Assembly (NCBI RefSeq): GCF_021513155.1
Contig: NZ_CP090983.1
Location: 1,116,001-1,180,000 of the forward strand
Source of the DNA: Jeotgalibaca sp. MA1X17-3
GTDB lineage: Bacteria > Bacillota > Bacilli > Lactobacillales > Aerococcaceae
Direction: 5' to 3'
DNA: 64,000 bases
Shown here: one piece after another, positions 1 to 10,460 of the stretch
How positions within the stretch are numbered: position 1 is the first letter of the stretch
Layout: the number at the start of each line of letters is the position of its first letter
Made by a program: the position numbers and the translations under genes
Notes under the pieces: generated by a model
Database searches by the model: none
What the model was told of the DNA's origin: nothing
The model's input: only the letters and a program-made list of their open reading frames with translations

Positions 1-1187
1 GATTGCTATCTGATGGCGGAGTTCATAGTCATATCAATCACTTGGTCGCGCTTATCAAGGCTGCCAAACAAAAAGGAATTAAAAAGCTGTATCTACATGC
101 TTTCTTAGACGGAAGAGATGTAGATCCTCATGCTGCACCTGGCTATATTTCTACTGTGGAAGCAGCGATGCAAGAAGCCGGCTTAGGTGAGATTGCAACA
201 GTATCTGGTAGATACTATGCAATGGATCGAGACAAGCGTTGGGAACGTGTAGAAGTAGCTTATAATGCGATTGCTCACGGAGAAGGCGAAAAATTCGATA
301 CTGCACAAGAAGTAGTAGAGAAAAGCTATGAAAATGATATCACAGACGAATTTGTACTTCCAAGTGTAATTGTTAAAGATGGCAAGCCAGTGGCAACTAT
401 TGAAGATAATGACAGTATTATCTTCTTTAACTTCCGTCCAGACCGAGCCATCCAACTTTCTAATGCATTCACAAATGAAGAGTGGGAATTCTTTGATAGA
501 GGAAATCGTGCAGCGAATGTTAAATTTGCAACCTTTACTCTTTATCAAGAAAGTGTAATTGCTGATGTTGCATTTGCTCCTATTCCTTTGAAAAATGTAG
601 TTGCTGAAGTATTAAGCCAACAAGGAAAAACACAGTTACATATTGCGGAAACCGAAAAATATCCACATGTTACATTCTTTATGAATGGTGGAAAACACGA
701 AGCATTTGATGGCGAAGATCGTATCTTGATTCCTTCACCAAAAGTAGCTACGTATGATTTGCAACCAGAAATGAGTGCCTATGAAGTAGGGGATGCATTG
801 ATGGAAGCAATTGATGCAGATAAGTATGATGCCATTCTATTGAACTTTGCTAACCCTGATATGGTCGGACATTCCGGCATGCTGGAACCAACTATTAAGG
901 CTATCGAAGCAACTGATGAAAACTTAGGTAGAGTTGTAGATAACATTTTAGCGCATGACGGATATGCAATCATTTTTGCCGATCATGGAAATGCAGATAC
1001 AATGATGACACCAGAAGGATTACCTCATACTGCACATACAACTGTTCCTGTACCGGTTATTGTTACTAAAAAAGGAGTAACTTTACGTACGGATGGTAAA
1101 TTAGCAGATGTAGCACCAACGATGTTAGATTTAATGGGTGTAGAGAAACCAGAAGAAATGACTGGTGAATCTTTAATCATCAAGTAA
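1..1187 (+). CDS. gpmI: 2,3-bisphosphoglycerate-independent phosphoglycerate mutase (5' end outside window)
   Basis: This is the C-terminal 395 or so residues of the cofactor-independent, manganese-dependent phosphoglycerate mutase, which interconverts 3- and 2-phosphoglycerate in cytosolic glycolysis. The family is about 510 residues long, so roughly the first 115 lie off the left edge and no start is visible. Visible family motifs are LSDGGVHSH at the window start, the NFRPDRA stretch, NFANPDMVGHSG and the metal-binding FADHGNADTM near the C-terminus. Enolase follows 101 bases downstream on the same strand, the usual order of the lower-glycolysis cluster, and no terminator separates them, so co-transcription is likely. 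Confidence 0.97.
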   Translation, partial: LLSDGGVHSHINHLVALIKAAKQKGIKKLYLHAFLDGRDVDPHAAPGYISTVEAAMQEAGLGEIATVSGRYYAMDRDKRWERVEVAYNAIAHGEGEKFDTAQEVVEKSYENDITDEFVLPSVIVKDGKPVATIEDNDSIIFFNFRPDRAIQLSNAFTNEEWEFFDRGNRAANVKFATFTLYQESVIADVAFAPIPLKNVVAEVLSQQGKTQLHIAETEKYPHVTFFMNGGKHEAFDGEDRILIPSPKVATYDLQPEMSAYEVGDALMEAIDADKYDAILLNFANPDMVGHSGMLEPTIKAIEATDENLGRVVDNILAHDGYAIIFADHGNADTMMTPEGLPHTAHTTVPVPVIVTKKGVTLRTDGKLADVAPTMLDLMGVEKPEEMTGESLIIK

Positions 1188-1288
1188 TCATCAAGGAATG
1201 ATTTAAAAGAAACATTGCAATCGTAAGAGATATTGTCTAAAATTAACATGTATCAAAAAAGTATTGATTTGAGAAGGGGAGAAAAAGA

Positions 1289-2584
1289 ATGCCATACATT
1301 ACAGATATTTTGGCTAGAGAAGTACTTGATTCACGCGGAAATCCAACAGTTGAGGTTGAAGTTTACACAGAAAGCGGAGCATTTGGCCGTGGAATCGTTC
1401 CATCTGGAGCATCTACTGGTGAGCACGAAGCAGTTGAATTACGTGATGGAGATAACGACCGTTACCTAGGAAAAGGTGTTTTGAAAGCTGTTGAGAACGT
1501 AAATGATGTAATTGCTGAAGCAATCATCGGTTTTGACGTAAGAGATCAACTAGCAATCGACCACACAATGATCGAACTAGACGGTACTCCTAACAAAGGA
1601 AAACTAGGTGCAAACGCAATCTTGGCAGTTTCCATTGCAGCAGCACATGCAGCAGCAGATTACTTGGATACTCCATTGTATCAATACTTAGGTGGATTCA
1701 ATACTAAAGTATTGCCTACACCAATGATGAACATCATTAATGGCGGATCTCATGCTGATAACAGCGTAGACTTCCAAGAATTTATGATTATGCCTGTAGG
1801 AGCTCCTACATTCAAAGAAGCTTTACGTATGGGTGCAGAAGTTTTCCATAGCCTAGCTAAAGTATTAAAAGGCCGAGGATATTCTACAGCTGTTGGTGAC
1901 GAAGGTGGATTCGCTCCAGACTTGAAATCCAACGAAGAAGCTCTTGAAGTTATTATTGAAGCAATCGAAAATGCTGGCTATAAAGCTGGAGAAGACGTAC
2001 GTTTAGCAATGGACGTAGCTGCATCTGAGTTCTACGACAAAGAAAGCAACACATATGACCTAGCTTCTGAAGGACGTAAGTTAACTGCAGAAGAAATGGT
2101 TGAACTTTATGACGGATTCCTTTCTAAATACCCAATTATTTCCATCGAAGATGGATTGGATGAAAATGACTGGGACGGTTGGAAACATATGACTGACGTT
2201 CTTGGCAAAAAAGTTCAATTGGTTGGAGACGACTTGTTTGTAACAAACACAGACAAATTGAAACAAGGTATTGAAAACGGAATTGGTAACTCAATCTTAA
2301 TCAAAGTTAACCAAATCGGTACATTAACAGAAACTTTTGATGCTATTGAAATGGCTAAAAAAGCTGGTTATACAGCAGTAGTTTCTCACCGTTCTGGTGA
2401 AACTGAAGATGCAACAATTGCAGATATTGCAGTTGCAACAAATGCTGGACAAATCAAAACAGGTTCATTGAGCCGTACAGACCGTGTTGCTAAATACAAC
2501 CAATTGCTTCGTATTGAAGATCAATTAGGTGAATTGGCAGTATACCAAGGTTTAGACGCATTCTACAACCTAGATAACAAATAA
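1289..2584 (+). CDS. eno: enolase
   Basis: Enolase converts 2-phosphoglycerate to phosphoenolpyruvate in glycolysis; in Gram-positive bacteria it is also seen at the cell surface. The 431-residue length is normal. Family landmarks are all present: the SGASTGEHEA loop, GDEGGFAPD with the acid/base glutamate, metal ligands in AMDVAASEFY, SIEDGLDEND and VGDDLFVTN, the catalytic lysine in IKVNQIGTLTET and the signature SHRSGETEDATIADIAVA. The ATG is preceded by the strong site AGAAGGGGAG. It follows gpmI and ends at a strong hairpin terminator. Confidence 0.99.
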   Translation: MPYITDILAREVLDSRGNPTVEVEVYTESGAFGRGIVPSGASTGEHEAVELRDGDNDRYLGKGVLKAVENVNDVIAEAIIGFDVRDQLAIDHTMIELDGTPNKGKLGANAILAVSIAAAHAAADYLDTPLYQYLGGFNTKVLPTPMMNIINGGSHADNSVDFQEFMIMPVGAPTFKEALRMGAEVFHSLAKVLKGRGYSTAVGDEGGFAPDLKSNEEALEVIIEAIENAGYKAGEDVRLAMDVAASEFYDKESNTYDLASEGRKLTAEEMVELYDGFLSKYPIISIEDGLDENDWDGWKHMTDVLGKKVQLVGDDLFVTNTDKLKQGIENGIGNSILIKVNQIGTLTETFDAIEMAKKAGYTAVVSHRSGETEDATIADIAVATNAGQIKTGSLSRTDRVAKYNQLLRIEDQLGELAVYQGLDAFYNLDNK

Positions 2585-2599
2585 TTATTTCGATTAGCA

Positions 2600-2634
2600 G
2601 AGAGTTAGGACAAAAGTCCTAACTCTCTTTTTTT
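2600..2634 (+). terminator. rho-independent terminator after eno
   Basis: A perfect 12-bp stem (2600-2611 with 2616-2627) around an AAAA loop is followed directly by a run of seven T. It closes the gpmI-eno transcript. Confidence 0.95.
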
Positions 2635-2773
2635 GATTTCATCAGAAAAGTTTTATAAAAAAATCACGTTCTTAAAAGATTTCCTTTCATTCAGGACAAA
2701 GTTTGTTATAATCATTATTAGAAATGGATGATAGAACCATTAAAAATAATGTAGTGTAAGAAGGAGTTAGTTT

Positions 2774-3866
2774 ATGAGAAAGATATGGAATTTTTCCGCA
2801 GGGCCAGCAATCTTACCAGAACCTGTGCTCGAGCAAGTACAAAAAGATATGCTCTCTTATAAAAATAGTGGGATGTCAGTAATGGAACTAAGTCATCGAT
2901 CTGCCTTATTTCAACAGATTACAGATGATGCAGAGCTTTTATTACGAGAATTAATGGATATTCCTGAATCCTATCGAATTTTTTTTACAAGGAGGGGCCA
3001 GTTCTCAGTTTGCAATGGTACCTATGAATCTATTGTCTGAAAAAGGGAAAGCTGGGTATGTAATTTCTGGCTCCTGGGGAAAGAAAGCTTATGAGGAAGC
3101 AAATAAATTATATGGAGAGCAAATAAAAATTCTTGCAGACTCTTCTGAAAATAACCATACGAATATACCGGATTTTCACTGTGATAAGGATGAATTTGAT
3201 TATATTCATATCACAACAAATAACACAATCGAGGGGACTGCCTATCATCAGCTTCCTTCTTTGAACGGGACTCCCCTTGTTGCAGATATGTCTTCTAATA
3301 TTCTGTCTGCAAACTATAATATTCGAGATTTTGATTTGGTTTATGCAGGTGCCCAAAAAAATATAGGTCCTGCTGGCTTAACGATTGTCATTGTCAAAGA
3401 AGATCGATTAAAAAATGAAAAGACAGCACCAACGATGCTGGATTATCGAACTCATATTCAAAATGCGTCCATGTATAATACACCACCTACTTTTGCAATT
3501 TATGTAGCAAAATTAACTTTTGAGTGGTTAAAAGAACAAGGCGGCGTGAATAAAATAGTGGAAACCAATCAAGAAAAAGCGCAATTACTCTATGATACGA
3601 TTGATCAATCCGAACTATTTTCTTCACCAGTTGAAAAAGAATTCCGTTCTCTTACGAATATTCCTTTTGTAAGTGGAAATCAAGAATTAGATGCTACTTT
3701 TATAAAAGCAGCACAAGAAAAAGGATTTGTAAACTTAAAAGGACATCGCTCCGTCGGTGGAATGAGAGCCAGTTTGTATAATGCTTTTCCGATTGAAGGA
3801 GTACAAGCATTTGTTTCATTTATGAAAGAATTCGAGCAACAAAATAAAAGGACGTGGCAAATTTGA
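2774..3866 (+). pseudogene. serC: phosphoserine aminotransferase, single-base frameshift
   Basis: SerC is the PLP-dependent aminotransferase of serine synthesis (3-phosphohydroxypyruvate plus glutamate to phosphoserine). The start WNFSAGPAILPEPVLEQVQ is diagnostic and the gene has a good GAAGGAG site before ATG 2774. The frame breaks at a run of eight T (2979-2986): reading seven T gives the conserved LQGGASSQFAMVPMNLL block and one continuous 363-residue protein, the normal length. Everything after the break is well conserved, including the PLP-lysine region DLVYAGAQKNIGPAG and the C-terminal HRSVGGMRASLYNA. Because there is no other damage and serA follows with a 4-base overlap, a homopolymer miscall is as likely as a true mutation. 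Confidence 0.9.
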
Positions 3867-5056
3867 TAGATATACAAACCTTTAATAGGATTGCACCAGA
3901 AGGACTAGAATTGTTAGATCAAGATCACTATACATTGAATGAAAATACAAACCCAGATGCAATTCTATTAAGAAGTAAAGATTTGCATCCAATATCTTTT
4001 AATGAAGAATTAGTAGCGATCTCTCGTGCAGGAGCTGGAGTGAATAATATTCCAATCGAAACTTGTTCAGAACAAGGCATTGTTGTGATGAATACGCCGG
4101 GTGCCAATGCGAATGCAGTGAAGGAGTTAGTAATCGCCGGTCTTCTCATGACTGCTCGTCCTATTTATCAAGGAATAAAGTGGTTAGAAAATCTTCAAGC
4201 AGAAGATTTAAGTGAAAAAGTAGAAGCTGAGAAAAAGAACTTTCGTGGTCATGAAATTGCTGGAAAAACATTAGGAGTAATTGGACTGGGAGCAATTGGT
4301 TCGTTAGTCGCTAATGATGCTTATCGTCTTCAAATGGATGTAATTGGCTATGATCCTTATGTCTCAGTAGAGACCGCATGGAGTATTTCAAGTCGAGTTA
4401 AAAAAGCAAACTCTCTACAAGAAGCACTTCAAGAATCTGATTATATTTCTCTACATGTTCCGGTAAATGGTAACACAAATGGTTTTGTTGACTTTGAATT
4501 TCTTACACAGATGAAAAAAGGAGCGGTTCTACTTAACTTTTCTCGCAATGAACTAGTAGTAAAGGAAGATATACTACGAGCCTTAGAAGAAGGATACCTC
4601 TCTGGGTATGTAACGGACTTTGCGACGAAAGAGTACCTGGAACATGAAAAAATCCTTGTATTTCCTCATTTGGGAGCATCTACGGAAGAAGCAGAAGTAA
4701 ACTGTTCGATTATGGCTGTTAAAAATCTGAAATATTTCTTTGAAACAGGAAATATTGTGCATTCTGTTAACTTTCCATCTATTGAGATGCCTCTTCAACA
4801 AGGAACTCGAATTACCGTAATCAACCGTAATGTACCTAATATGGTAGGTCAAATGTCTGCAGCATTAGCTAAAAACTTTGTAAATATAGAAAACATTGTA
4901 AACCGAAGCCGTGGAAATTTTGCTTACACCATCATTGACGTTGCAGAAATAGATGATTCATTATTAGAAGCTATTATTGCAAGTGTCAGTGAAATAGAAG
5001 GTGTATTAAAAACACGAGTAATCAAAAGAAAGCAGGAGAACTATGGTAAAAATTAG
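3863..5056 (+). CDS. serA: D-3-phosphoglycerate dehydrogenase with ACT domain
   Basis: This NAD-dependent dehydrogenase makes the first committed step of serine synthesis, oxidising 3-phosphoglycerate. The TTG at 3863 is chosen because the AAAGGA site (3847-3852) lies 10 bases upstream; the GTG at 3854 would sit one base from that site. TTG also gives a 4-base overlap with the serC stop. The protein has about 397 residues. It has an N-terminal substrate domain, a Rossmann fold with GVIGLGAIGS near residue 140, catalytic His in FPHLGAST near 270, and a C-terminal ACT domain (from about 315) that may bind serine. It shares an operon with serC and the DUF1015 gene. Confidence 0.96.
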   Translation: MIDIQTFNRIAPEGLELLDQDHYTLNENTNPDAILLRSKDLHPISFNEELVAISRAGAGVNNIPIETCSEQGIVVMNTPGANANAVKELVIAGLLMTARPIYQGIKWLENLQAEDLSEKVEAEKKNFRGHEIAGKTLGVIGLGAIGSLVANDAYRLQMDVIGYDPYVSVETAWSISSRVKKANSLQEALQESDYISLHVPVNGNTNGFVDFEFLTQMKKGAVLLNFSRNELVVKEDILRALEEGYLSGYVTDFATKEYLEHEKILVFPHLGASTEEAEVNCSIMAVKNLKYFFETGNIVHSVNFPSIEMPLQQGTRITVINRNVPNMVGQMSAALAKNFVNIENIVNRSRGNFAYTIIDVAEIDDSLLEAIIASVSEIEGVLKTRVIKRKQENYGKN

Positions 5057-6314
5057 ACCTTTTAAAGCAATTAGACCCAATTCCTATGATGTTGATCAAG
5101 TTGCTAGTTTACCCTATGATGTAGTCAATGATAAGGAAGCTAGACTATTAGGAGAAGAGAACAAAAAGTCTTTTCTATATATTGATCGTGCAGAAATTGA
5201 TTTGCCAAAAGGGATTGATCCTCATGATGAACAAGTCTATCAAAAAGCTCGAATGAATTTAGAAAAATTCCTCAGCAATGATTGGTTAGTTAAAGAACGA
5301 GAGCCCGCCTACTATTTATATCGTCTCAAAAGAAATGGACGTTCTCAATATGGGATTGTGATGACCATTGATATAGAAGAGTATTTTACGAATCAAGTGA
5401 AACGTCATGAATTTACAAGACCTGATAAAGAGTTAGATCGTATTCGACACAATGATGCGTGTGATGCTAATATGAGTCCCATATTCCTAACCTATCCAGA
5501 TAGTGAAGAATTAAATCGTTTGATGATCGACTTTAAAGATAAAACATTACCAATCTATGCTTTTGACAGTTATTATGATGTAGAGCACTACGTTTGGAAA
5601 ATTACAGATGATGAATTACTTACGCGAATTACGGAAATATTTGCAAACGATATTGACTCTCTTTATATTGCTGACGGGCATCATCGAATGGAATCTGCTG
5701 CAAAGGTTTCTAAAATGAGAAAAGAAACATACCCAAATGCTGACGCAGATGCTAATTTTAATTACTTTTTAGGTGTTGCCTTTCCTGAGTCCCAACTAGA
5801 AGTCCTTCCGTATAATCGTCTAGTTAAGGGAGAAATGACTAGTGGGAAGTGGGAAAAATTAAAAGAAGCTTTTGAAGTAGAGGAAGTTCCAGAAGAAACT
5901 TTTGAACCAACAGAAGCAGGAGTAGTTGGTATGTATGCAGATAAAAAATGGTTTAAGTTAACCATTAAAGAAACGATGGTCCCAGACGATATTGTTGGAT
6001 CACTAGATGTTTCTTTTGTCCAAAATAACCTTCTTCAACCCTTATTTGGAATCGAAAATCCTCGTACAGATTCCCGAATTGAATTTGTTGGAGGGATTCA
6101 CGCTACAGATGAGCTGATGGCACGAGCAAATGAAGAAGAGAATACAGTAGCTATTTCATTATATCCAACTTCTATAGCTGATTTAAAAGAAGTATCAGAT
6201 GCGGGGGAAACGATGCCACCTAAATCAACTTGGTTTGAACCTAAATTATTAAGTGGATTATTCCTCCATCCCTTTGAAAGTACTCAGTATCAAATCGATA
6301 AAGAAGAAAAATAG
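5043..6314 (+). CDS. DUF1015 family protein
   Basis: A 423-residue soluble protein of the DUF1015 family, recognised by the conserved blocks KRHEFTRPDKELDR and DGHHRMESA. The biochemical role is not firmly known; in many Firmicutes the gene sits beside serC and serA, as it does here, overlapping serA by 14 bases with a GCAGGAG site inside the serA end. This placement suggests a link to serine or one-carbon metabolism, but that is inference from context. No membrane segment or signal peptide is seen. Confidence 0.9.
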   Translation: MVKIRPFKAIRPNSYDVDQVASLPYDVVNDKEARLLGEENKKSFLYIDRAEIDLPKGIDPHDEQVYQKARMNLEKFLSNDWLVKEREPAYYLYRLKRNGRSQYGIVMTIDIEEYFTNQVKRHEFTRPDKELDRIRHNDACDANMSPIFLTYPDSEELNRLMIDFKDKTLPIYAFDSYYDVEHYVWKITDDELLTRITEIFANDIDSLYIADGHHRMESAAKVSKMRKETYPNADADANFNYFLGVAFPESQLEVLPYNRLVKGEMTSGKWEKLKEAFEVEEVPEETFEPTEAGVVGMYADKKWFKLTIKETMVPDDIVGSLDVSFVQNNLLQPLFGIENPRTDSRIEFVGGIHATDELMARANEEENTVAISLYPTSIADLKEVSDAGETMPPKSTWFEPKLLSGLFLHPFESTQYQIDKEEK

Positions 6315-6327
6315 CAATCAGTGGTCG

Positions 6328-6357
6328 TTGGTAAATTTAAATAAGGTATGCTATAAT
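6328..6357 (+). promoter_or_regulatory. sigma-A-type promoter for secG
   Basis: TTGGTA (6328-6333) and TATAAT (6352-6357) are separated by 18 bases, about 30 bases upstream of the secG start. It probably drives secG separately from the serine operon. Confidence 0.65.
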
Positions 6358-6389
6358 TAATAGTAGTATTTTTTAAGGGGGATCACTCA

Positions 6390-6623
6390 TTGTACGAGAT
6401 CTTATTAACATCACTTATTATTGTCTCTTTTTTATTGATTGCAGTAGTTTTAATGCAGCCATCTAAAACAAATGCCGCAAGCGCATTGAGCGGTGGGGCT
6501 GAACAGTTATTTGGAAAACAAAAAGCACGAGGCTTTGAAGCTGGTTTACGTCGAGTAACAGGTGTGTTGGGATTTGTCTTTATGGCATTAGCCGTAGCAC
6601 TAACGTACTTGTCTTCACATTAA
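6390..6623 (+). CDS. secG: preprotein translocase subunit SecG
   Basis: SecG is the small auxiliary subunit of the SecYEG channel in the cell membrane. The 77-residue length, two hydrophobic segments (about residues 2-22 and 55-75) and the loop with QPSKTNAASALSGGAEQLFG between them fit the family exactly. Translation starts at TTG 6390 behind AAGGGGG. It heads the well-known Firmicute cluster secG-esterase-rnr-smpB. Confidence 0.96.
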   Translation: MYEILLTSLIIVSFLLIAVVLMQPSKTNAASALSGGAEQLFGKQKARGFEAGLRRVTGVLGFVFMALAVALTYLSSH

Positions 6624-6683
6624 AATGAAATCCAGGCTGGGGCTCCTTGTCTCAGCTTTTTTCATTCATGAAAAAAATTATGT

Positions 6684-6719
6684 GACTTTTTCCCTCTGAT
6701 GGAAAAGGTCCTTTTTTTC
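6684..6719 (+). terminator. terminator after secG
   Basis: Stem GACTTTTTCC (6684-6693) pairs with GGAAAAGGTC (6701-6710, one G-U pair) and is followed by seven T. A weaker GC-rich hairpin with six T lies just upstream at 6633-6662, so secG appears to have tandem terminators. Confidence 0.8.
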
Positions 6720-6834
6720 AATAAAATTCAAAAAACAGATAAAAAAAGAATAGAGAAAGATTTAGTGGTCTCTATTGGGGTTTTTGACTAAATTCAAGTA
6801 CAATGAAACATATAAGTAGAAGAGGAGACTTTGC

Positions 6835-7593
6835 ATGAAAGAATTACGATTACCAGAACCATTTCTATTCGAACGATCTAAAAGAGCAGTATTACTGTTG
6901 CATGCTTATACAGGAAGTGCAAATGATGTTCGCCCTTTAGGTAGGTTATTGGAAAGAAATGGCTATACGGTATATGCTCCTCAATTTAGTGGTCATGCAA
7001 CACAAAATTTTGAAGATGTGATTGAAAAGGGAGGACCTGAAATTTGGCTACAAGATGTAGTAGATGCAACTACCTTTTTACGAAAGAAAGGCTATGAGGA
7101 GATTGCCGTTCTGGGTCTTTCACTAGGTGGAATCATGGCTACTCGTGCTGTTGAATTATACGACTATATCGCAGGAGGTTCGTTTAATTCTCCCATTTAT
7201 GATATAGGAGAAAGTAATGTGCCGGCAGCTTTTTTAAACTATTTCCGAACCTTTAAAAAACGTCAAGGGTATGACCTAAAAGTTATTGAACAAGAAAGAG
7301 AAGCAATTAAACCAAAATTAAAAAAACAGTTAGACGAACTAACAAAGTTTTCTGAACAGATTCAAACAGATATTGCGAAAGTCGATATACCGTATTACAT
7401 TGCTTCGTCGGGGAAAGATGAATTAATCAACCCATCGAACGGAAAAGTTCTACGAGATGCATTAATTAATGCCAAAGTAGACTATCATAGATTCCCTGAA
7501 CTAACACACGTAATTACAATTGGAAGCAAGCGCGATCCATTTGAAGAGTCTGTATTAACGTTTTTAAATAAATTAAATTGGAAAGAAGGATAA
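6835..7593 (+). CDS. carboxylesterase, alpha/beta-hydrolase (Est30/YvaK type)
   Basis: A 252-residue soluble serine hydrolase of the carboxylesterase family found between secG and rnr in many Firmicutes. The nucleophile elbow GLSLGG places the catalytic Ser near residue 98, the oxyanion-side motif LLLHAYTGSANDV is near the start, the acid is probably the Asp in SSGKDELINPSN, and the His is in the LTHVITIGSKRDP block. The natural substrate is unknown. ATG 6835 follows the site AGAGGAG. rnr begins 4 bases after its stop. Confidence 0.92.
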   Translation: MKELRLPEPFLFERSKRAVLLLHAYTGSANDVRPLGRLLERNGYTVYAPQFSGHATQNFEDVIEKGGPEIWLQDVVDATTFLRKKGYEEIAVLGLSLGGIMATRAVELYDYIAGGSFNSPIYDIGESNVPAAFLNYFRTFKKRQGYDLKVIEQEREAIKPKLKKQLDELTKFSEQIQTDIAKVDIPYYIASSGKDELINPSNGKVLRDALINAKVDYHRFPELTHVITIGSKRDPFEESVLTFLNKLNWKEG

Positions 7594-7597
7594 CCAT

Positions 7598-9930
7598 TTG
7601 CGTAAAGTAAACCAAATGAAAGAAGAATTAGTAACATTCTTACAAAAAAACAGTGACAAAAGTTATTCCGTTAAACAAATGAGTAAAGCACTACAGTATG
7701 AAGAATCTAGTGACTTTAAACAATTTGTAAAAGCAATCGCAGAAACAGAAGAAGAAGGAAAGATCGCTCTTAATAAGAGTGGCCAGTTCCGTATTAAAAT
7801 GAACAAAAGTACGATTACCGGAATATTCAGAGCGAATGATCGTGGATTCGGATTCGTTAACTATGATGAACACGAAGATGATATTTTTATTCCAAAAGGA
7901 AAAACGGGTAGTGCGATGGAAGGGGACACAGTTGAAGTAGCCATCGTTAATAAACCGGAGCCGTGGAATGACAAAGGAGCAGAAGGAAAAGTTCTAGAAG
8001 TACTGACTCGAAAAACTAGTAAAATTGTTGGAGAGTTCTTCCCATATGATGCAGTTCGTCGAGAGGAAACTGGATATTTAGGATATGTCATCCCACAAGA
8101 TAACAAAATTAAGAGTATGGTTCTTTATATTCTGCCAGAAGGCGTACGACCGGTAGAAGGTAGTATTTGTTTAGTAGAAGTGGTTGAATACCCAACCAAT
8201 GAAGATCCAGTCTCAATGAAAGGTCTCGTTACACAGGAGATTGGTCATAAAAATGCTCCTGGAGTAGATATCCTTTCTATATTATATAAATTTGGAATTC
8301 AACCGAGTTCCCAGAGGATACGTTGCAACAAGCAGAAGATATTTCCTTTGCAATTCCAGAAGAAGAAATTGCGAAACGAAAAGATTTACGCAATGAAAAA
8401 ATCATCACGATTGATGGCGCAGATGCTAAAGATTTGGATGATGGAATTTCATTAAAAAAACTAGATAACGGAAACTTTAAATTAGGAGTTCACATCGCAG
8501 ATGTATCCTATTATGTAACGGAAAACTCTGCCATTGACCGAGAAGCTTATGACCGTGGGACGAGTGTTTATTTAACGGATCGCGTTGTTCCAATGCTTCC
8601 ACAGAAATTATCGAATGGCGTTTGTTCTCTTTTACCAAATGAAGAACGTTTAGCAATGACTTGTGAAATGGAGATAGATGAAAAAGGAAAAGTCGTTCAC
8701 TATGATATTTATCCAAGTGTTATCATCAATAAACAACGGATGACTTATACAGATGTGAATTCAATTTTGACAGATAAAGACCGTAAAATACGTGATCAAT
8801 ATACTGACTTTTTAGATATGCTAGAAGATATGGGCAAACTACACAAAATTTTGGAAAAGAAACGTACGTCTAGAGGTTCAATAGACTTCGACAGTCAAGA
8901 ATCCAAAATTGTTGTAGATGAAGAGGGGAATCCTCTTGATATTGTAGTGATGGACCGTGGAGTAGGCGAACGACTAATTGAGTCCTTCATGCTTTCTGCA
9001 AATGAAACGGTAGCAGCTCATTTTGATCGTAAAAAATTACCGTTCATTTATCGTGTCCATGAACAACCAGATCCATCTAAAATGTTGCGATTTATGGAAT
9101 TTGTAACAACTTTTGGAATCATGGTAAAAGGTTCAAATGAAAATATTACACCAAAACAATTACAAAATGTAATGAAAGAAGCTAAAAACGAACCTTATCA
9201 GGCGGTTGTTTCTTCCGTGCTTTTACGGAGTATGAAACAAGCGAAATATGATATGGATCCACTGGGTCACTATGGCTTAGCAGCAGAAGATTATACCCAT
9301 TTCACTTCTCCAATCCGTCGTTACCCGGATTTGATTGTTCACCGTTTGATTCGTGACTATCAATCTCCAGGCGACTTGGAAAAGAAAGAAGCTAAATGGG
9401 AAGCAACTCTACCTGACATTGCTGTTCAAAGTTCGAAAATGGAAAGACGAGCAGTGGATGCAGAACGGGAAACAGATTCCTTGAAGAAAACGGAATTCAT
9501 GGTTGATAAAGTGGGTCAGAAATTTGAAGGAGTGATTAGCTCTGTTACAAAATTCGGATTATTTGTAGAATTACCGAATACGGTAGAGGGATTAATTCAT
9601 ATATCCAAAATGGGACAAGACTACTTTAACTTTATTGAAAGCCATATGGTCCTATTAGGAGAACGCACAGGAATCGTGTTCCGAATTGGACAAAAAATTA
9701 AAATTGAAGTAACCAAAGCGGATGTGGAGACTCGTGAAATTGACTTTGCTTTAGTAGAGGAAGAAGAATTCACTGTCTATGATAAAGAACTAAACAAAGG
9801 CAGAGGAAAGAATAAGAACAAACGAAATGGTAAACCAGATTCAAGAGGACCAGGTGGAAAAGGAAAGAAAAATACATCCAATAAACCATTCAAGAAAAAA
9901 CCAGCTAGAAGTCCACGCAAGAAGAAATAA
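7598..9930 (+). pseudogene. rnr: ribonuclease R, single-base frameshift
   Basis: RNase R is a processive 3'-5' exoribonuclease that degrades structured RNA and works with tmRNA-SmpB in trans-translation. The N-terminal part (7598 to about 8303) has the winged-helix and cold-shock domains (RANDRGFGFVNYDEHEDDIF). The second part carries the RNB catalytic core with the conserved acids in IDGADAKDLDDGISL, then HFTSPIRRYPDL, an S1 domain (GVISSVTKFGLFVELPNTVEG) and a Lys-rich tail. The frame breaks near 8303, where one added base restores the expected GIQPEFPED reading and a 777-residue protein. TTG 7598 has a GAAGGA site. All domains are otherwise intact, so a sequencing slip is possible. Confidence 0.9.
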
Positions 9931-9954
9931 TGAGGAAGAGATAGAGGGTGTACT

Positions 9955-10412
9955 ATGCCAAAAGGTGATGGAAAAACGTTAGCTACGAACAGACAAGCTA
10001 GACATGACTATAGTATCTTAGATACGGTTGAAGCGGGTATTGTTTTAAAGGGTACAGAAATCAAATCCATTCGAAATGGTAAAGTGAATTTACGTGACGG
10101 GTATGCTACCGTTCGTGACGGAGAGATTTTTTACAAAATGTTCACATCAGTCCTTTCGAACAAGGAAACATCTTTAACCATGATCCGTTGAGAATGAGAA
10201 AATTATTATTACACAAAAAACAAATAGCTTCATTGATTGGTGAAGTAAAAACAACGGGTGTCACATTGGTTCCATTGAAAATTTATATAAAAAATGGAGT
10301 TGCTAAAGTACTAATTGGAGTTGCTAAAGGGAAGAAAACGTACGATAAGCGCGAGTCTCTAAAGCAAAAAGATATGAAACGTGAGATAGACCGAGCACTT
10401 AAAAATCGGTAA
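9955..10412 (+). pseudogene. smpB: SsrA-binding protein SmpB, single-base frameshift
   Basis: SmpB binds tmRNA and delivers it to stalled ribosomes. The N-terminal half (PKGDGKTLATNRQARHDYSI, then VLKGTEIKSIRNGKVNLRDGY) and the C-terminal half (RMRKLLLHKKQI, then GVTLVPLKIY and KKTYDKRESLKQKDMKREI) lie in different frames. Adding one T to the run of six at 10137-10142 gives the expected GEIFLQNVHISPFEQGN and NHDPLR joining sequence and a normal 152-residue protein. No other lesion is seen. It follows rnr by 24 bases with a GAGGAAGAGATAGAGGG leader; the partner RNA ssrA lies 5.7 kb downstream. Confidence 0.9.
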
Positions 10413-10422
10413 ATAGTAAAAG

Positions 10423-10460
10423 AGACATACAGCATTCTTTTGAAAATGCTGTATGTCTTT
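10423..10460 (+). terminator. terminator after smpB
   Basis: A perfect 14-bp stem (10423-10436 with 10445-10458) followed by only a short T stretch. It closes the esterase-rnr-smpB unit. Confidence 0.75.
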
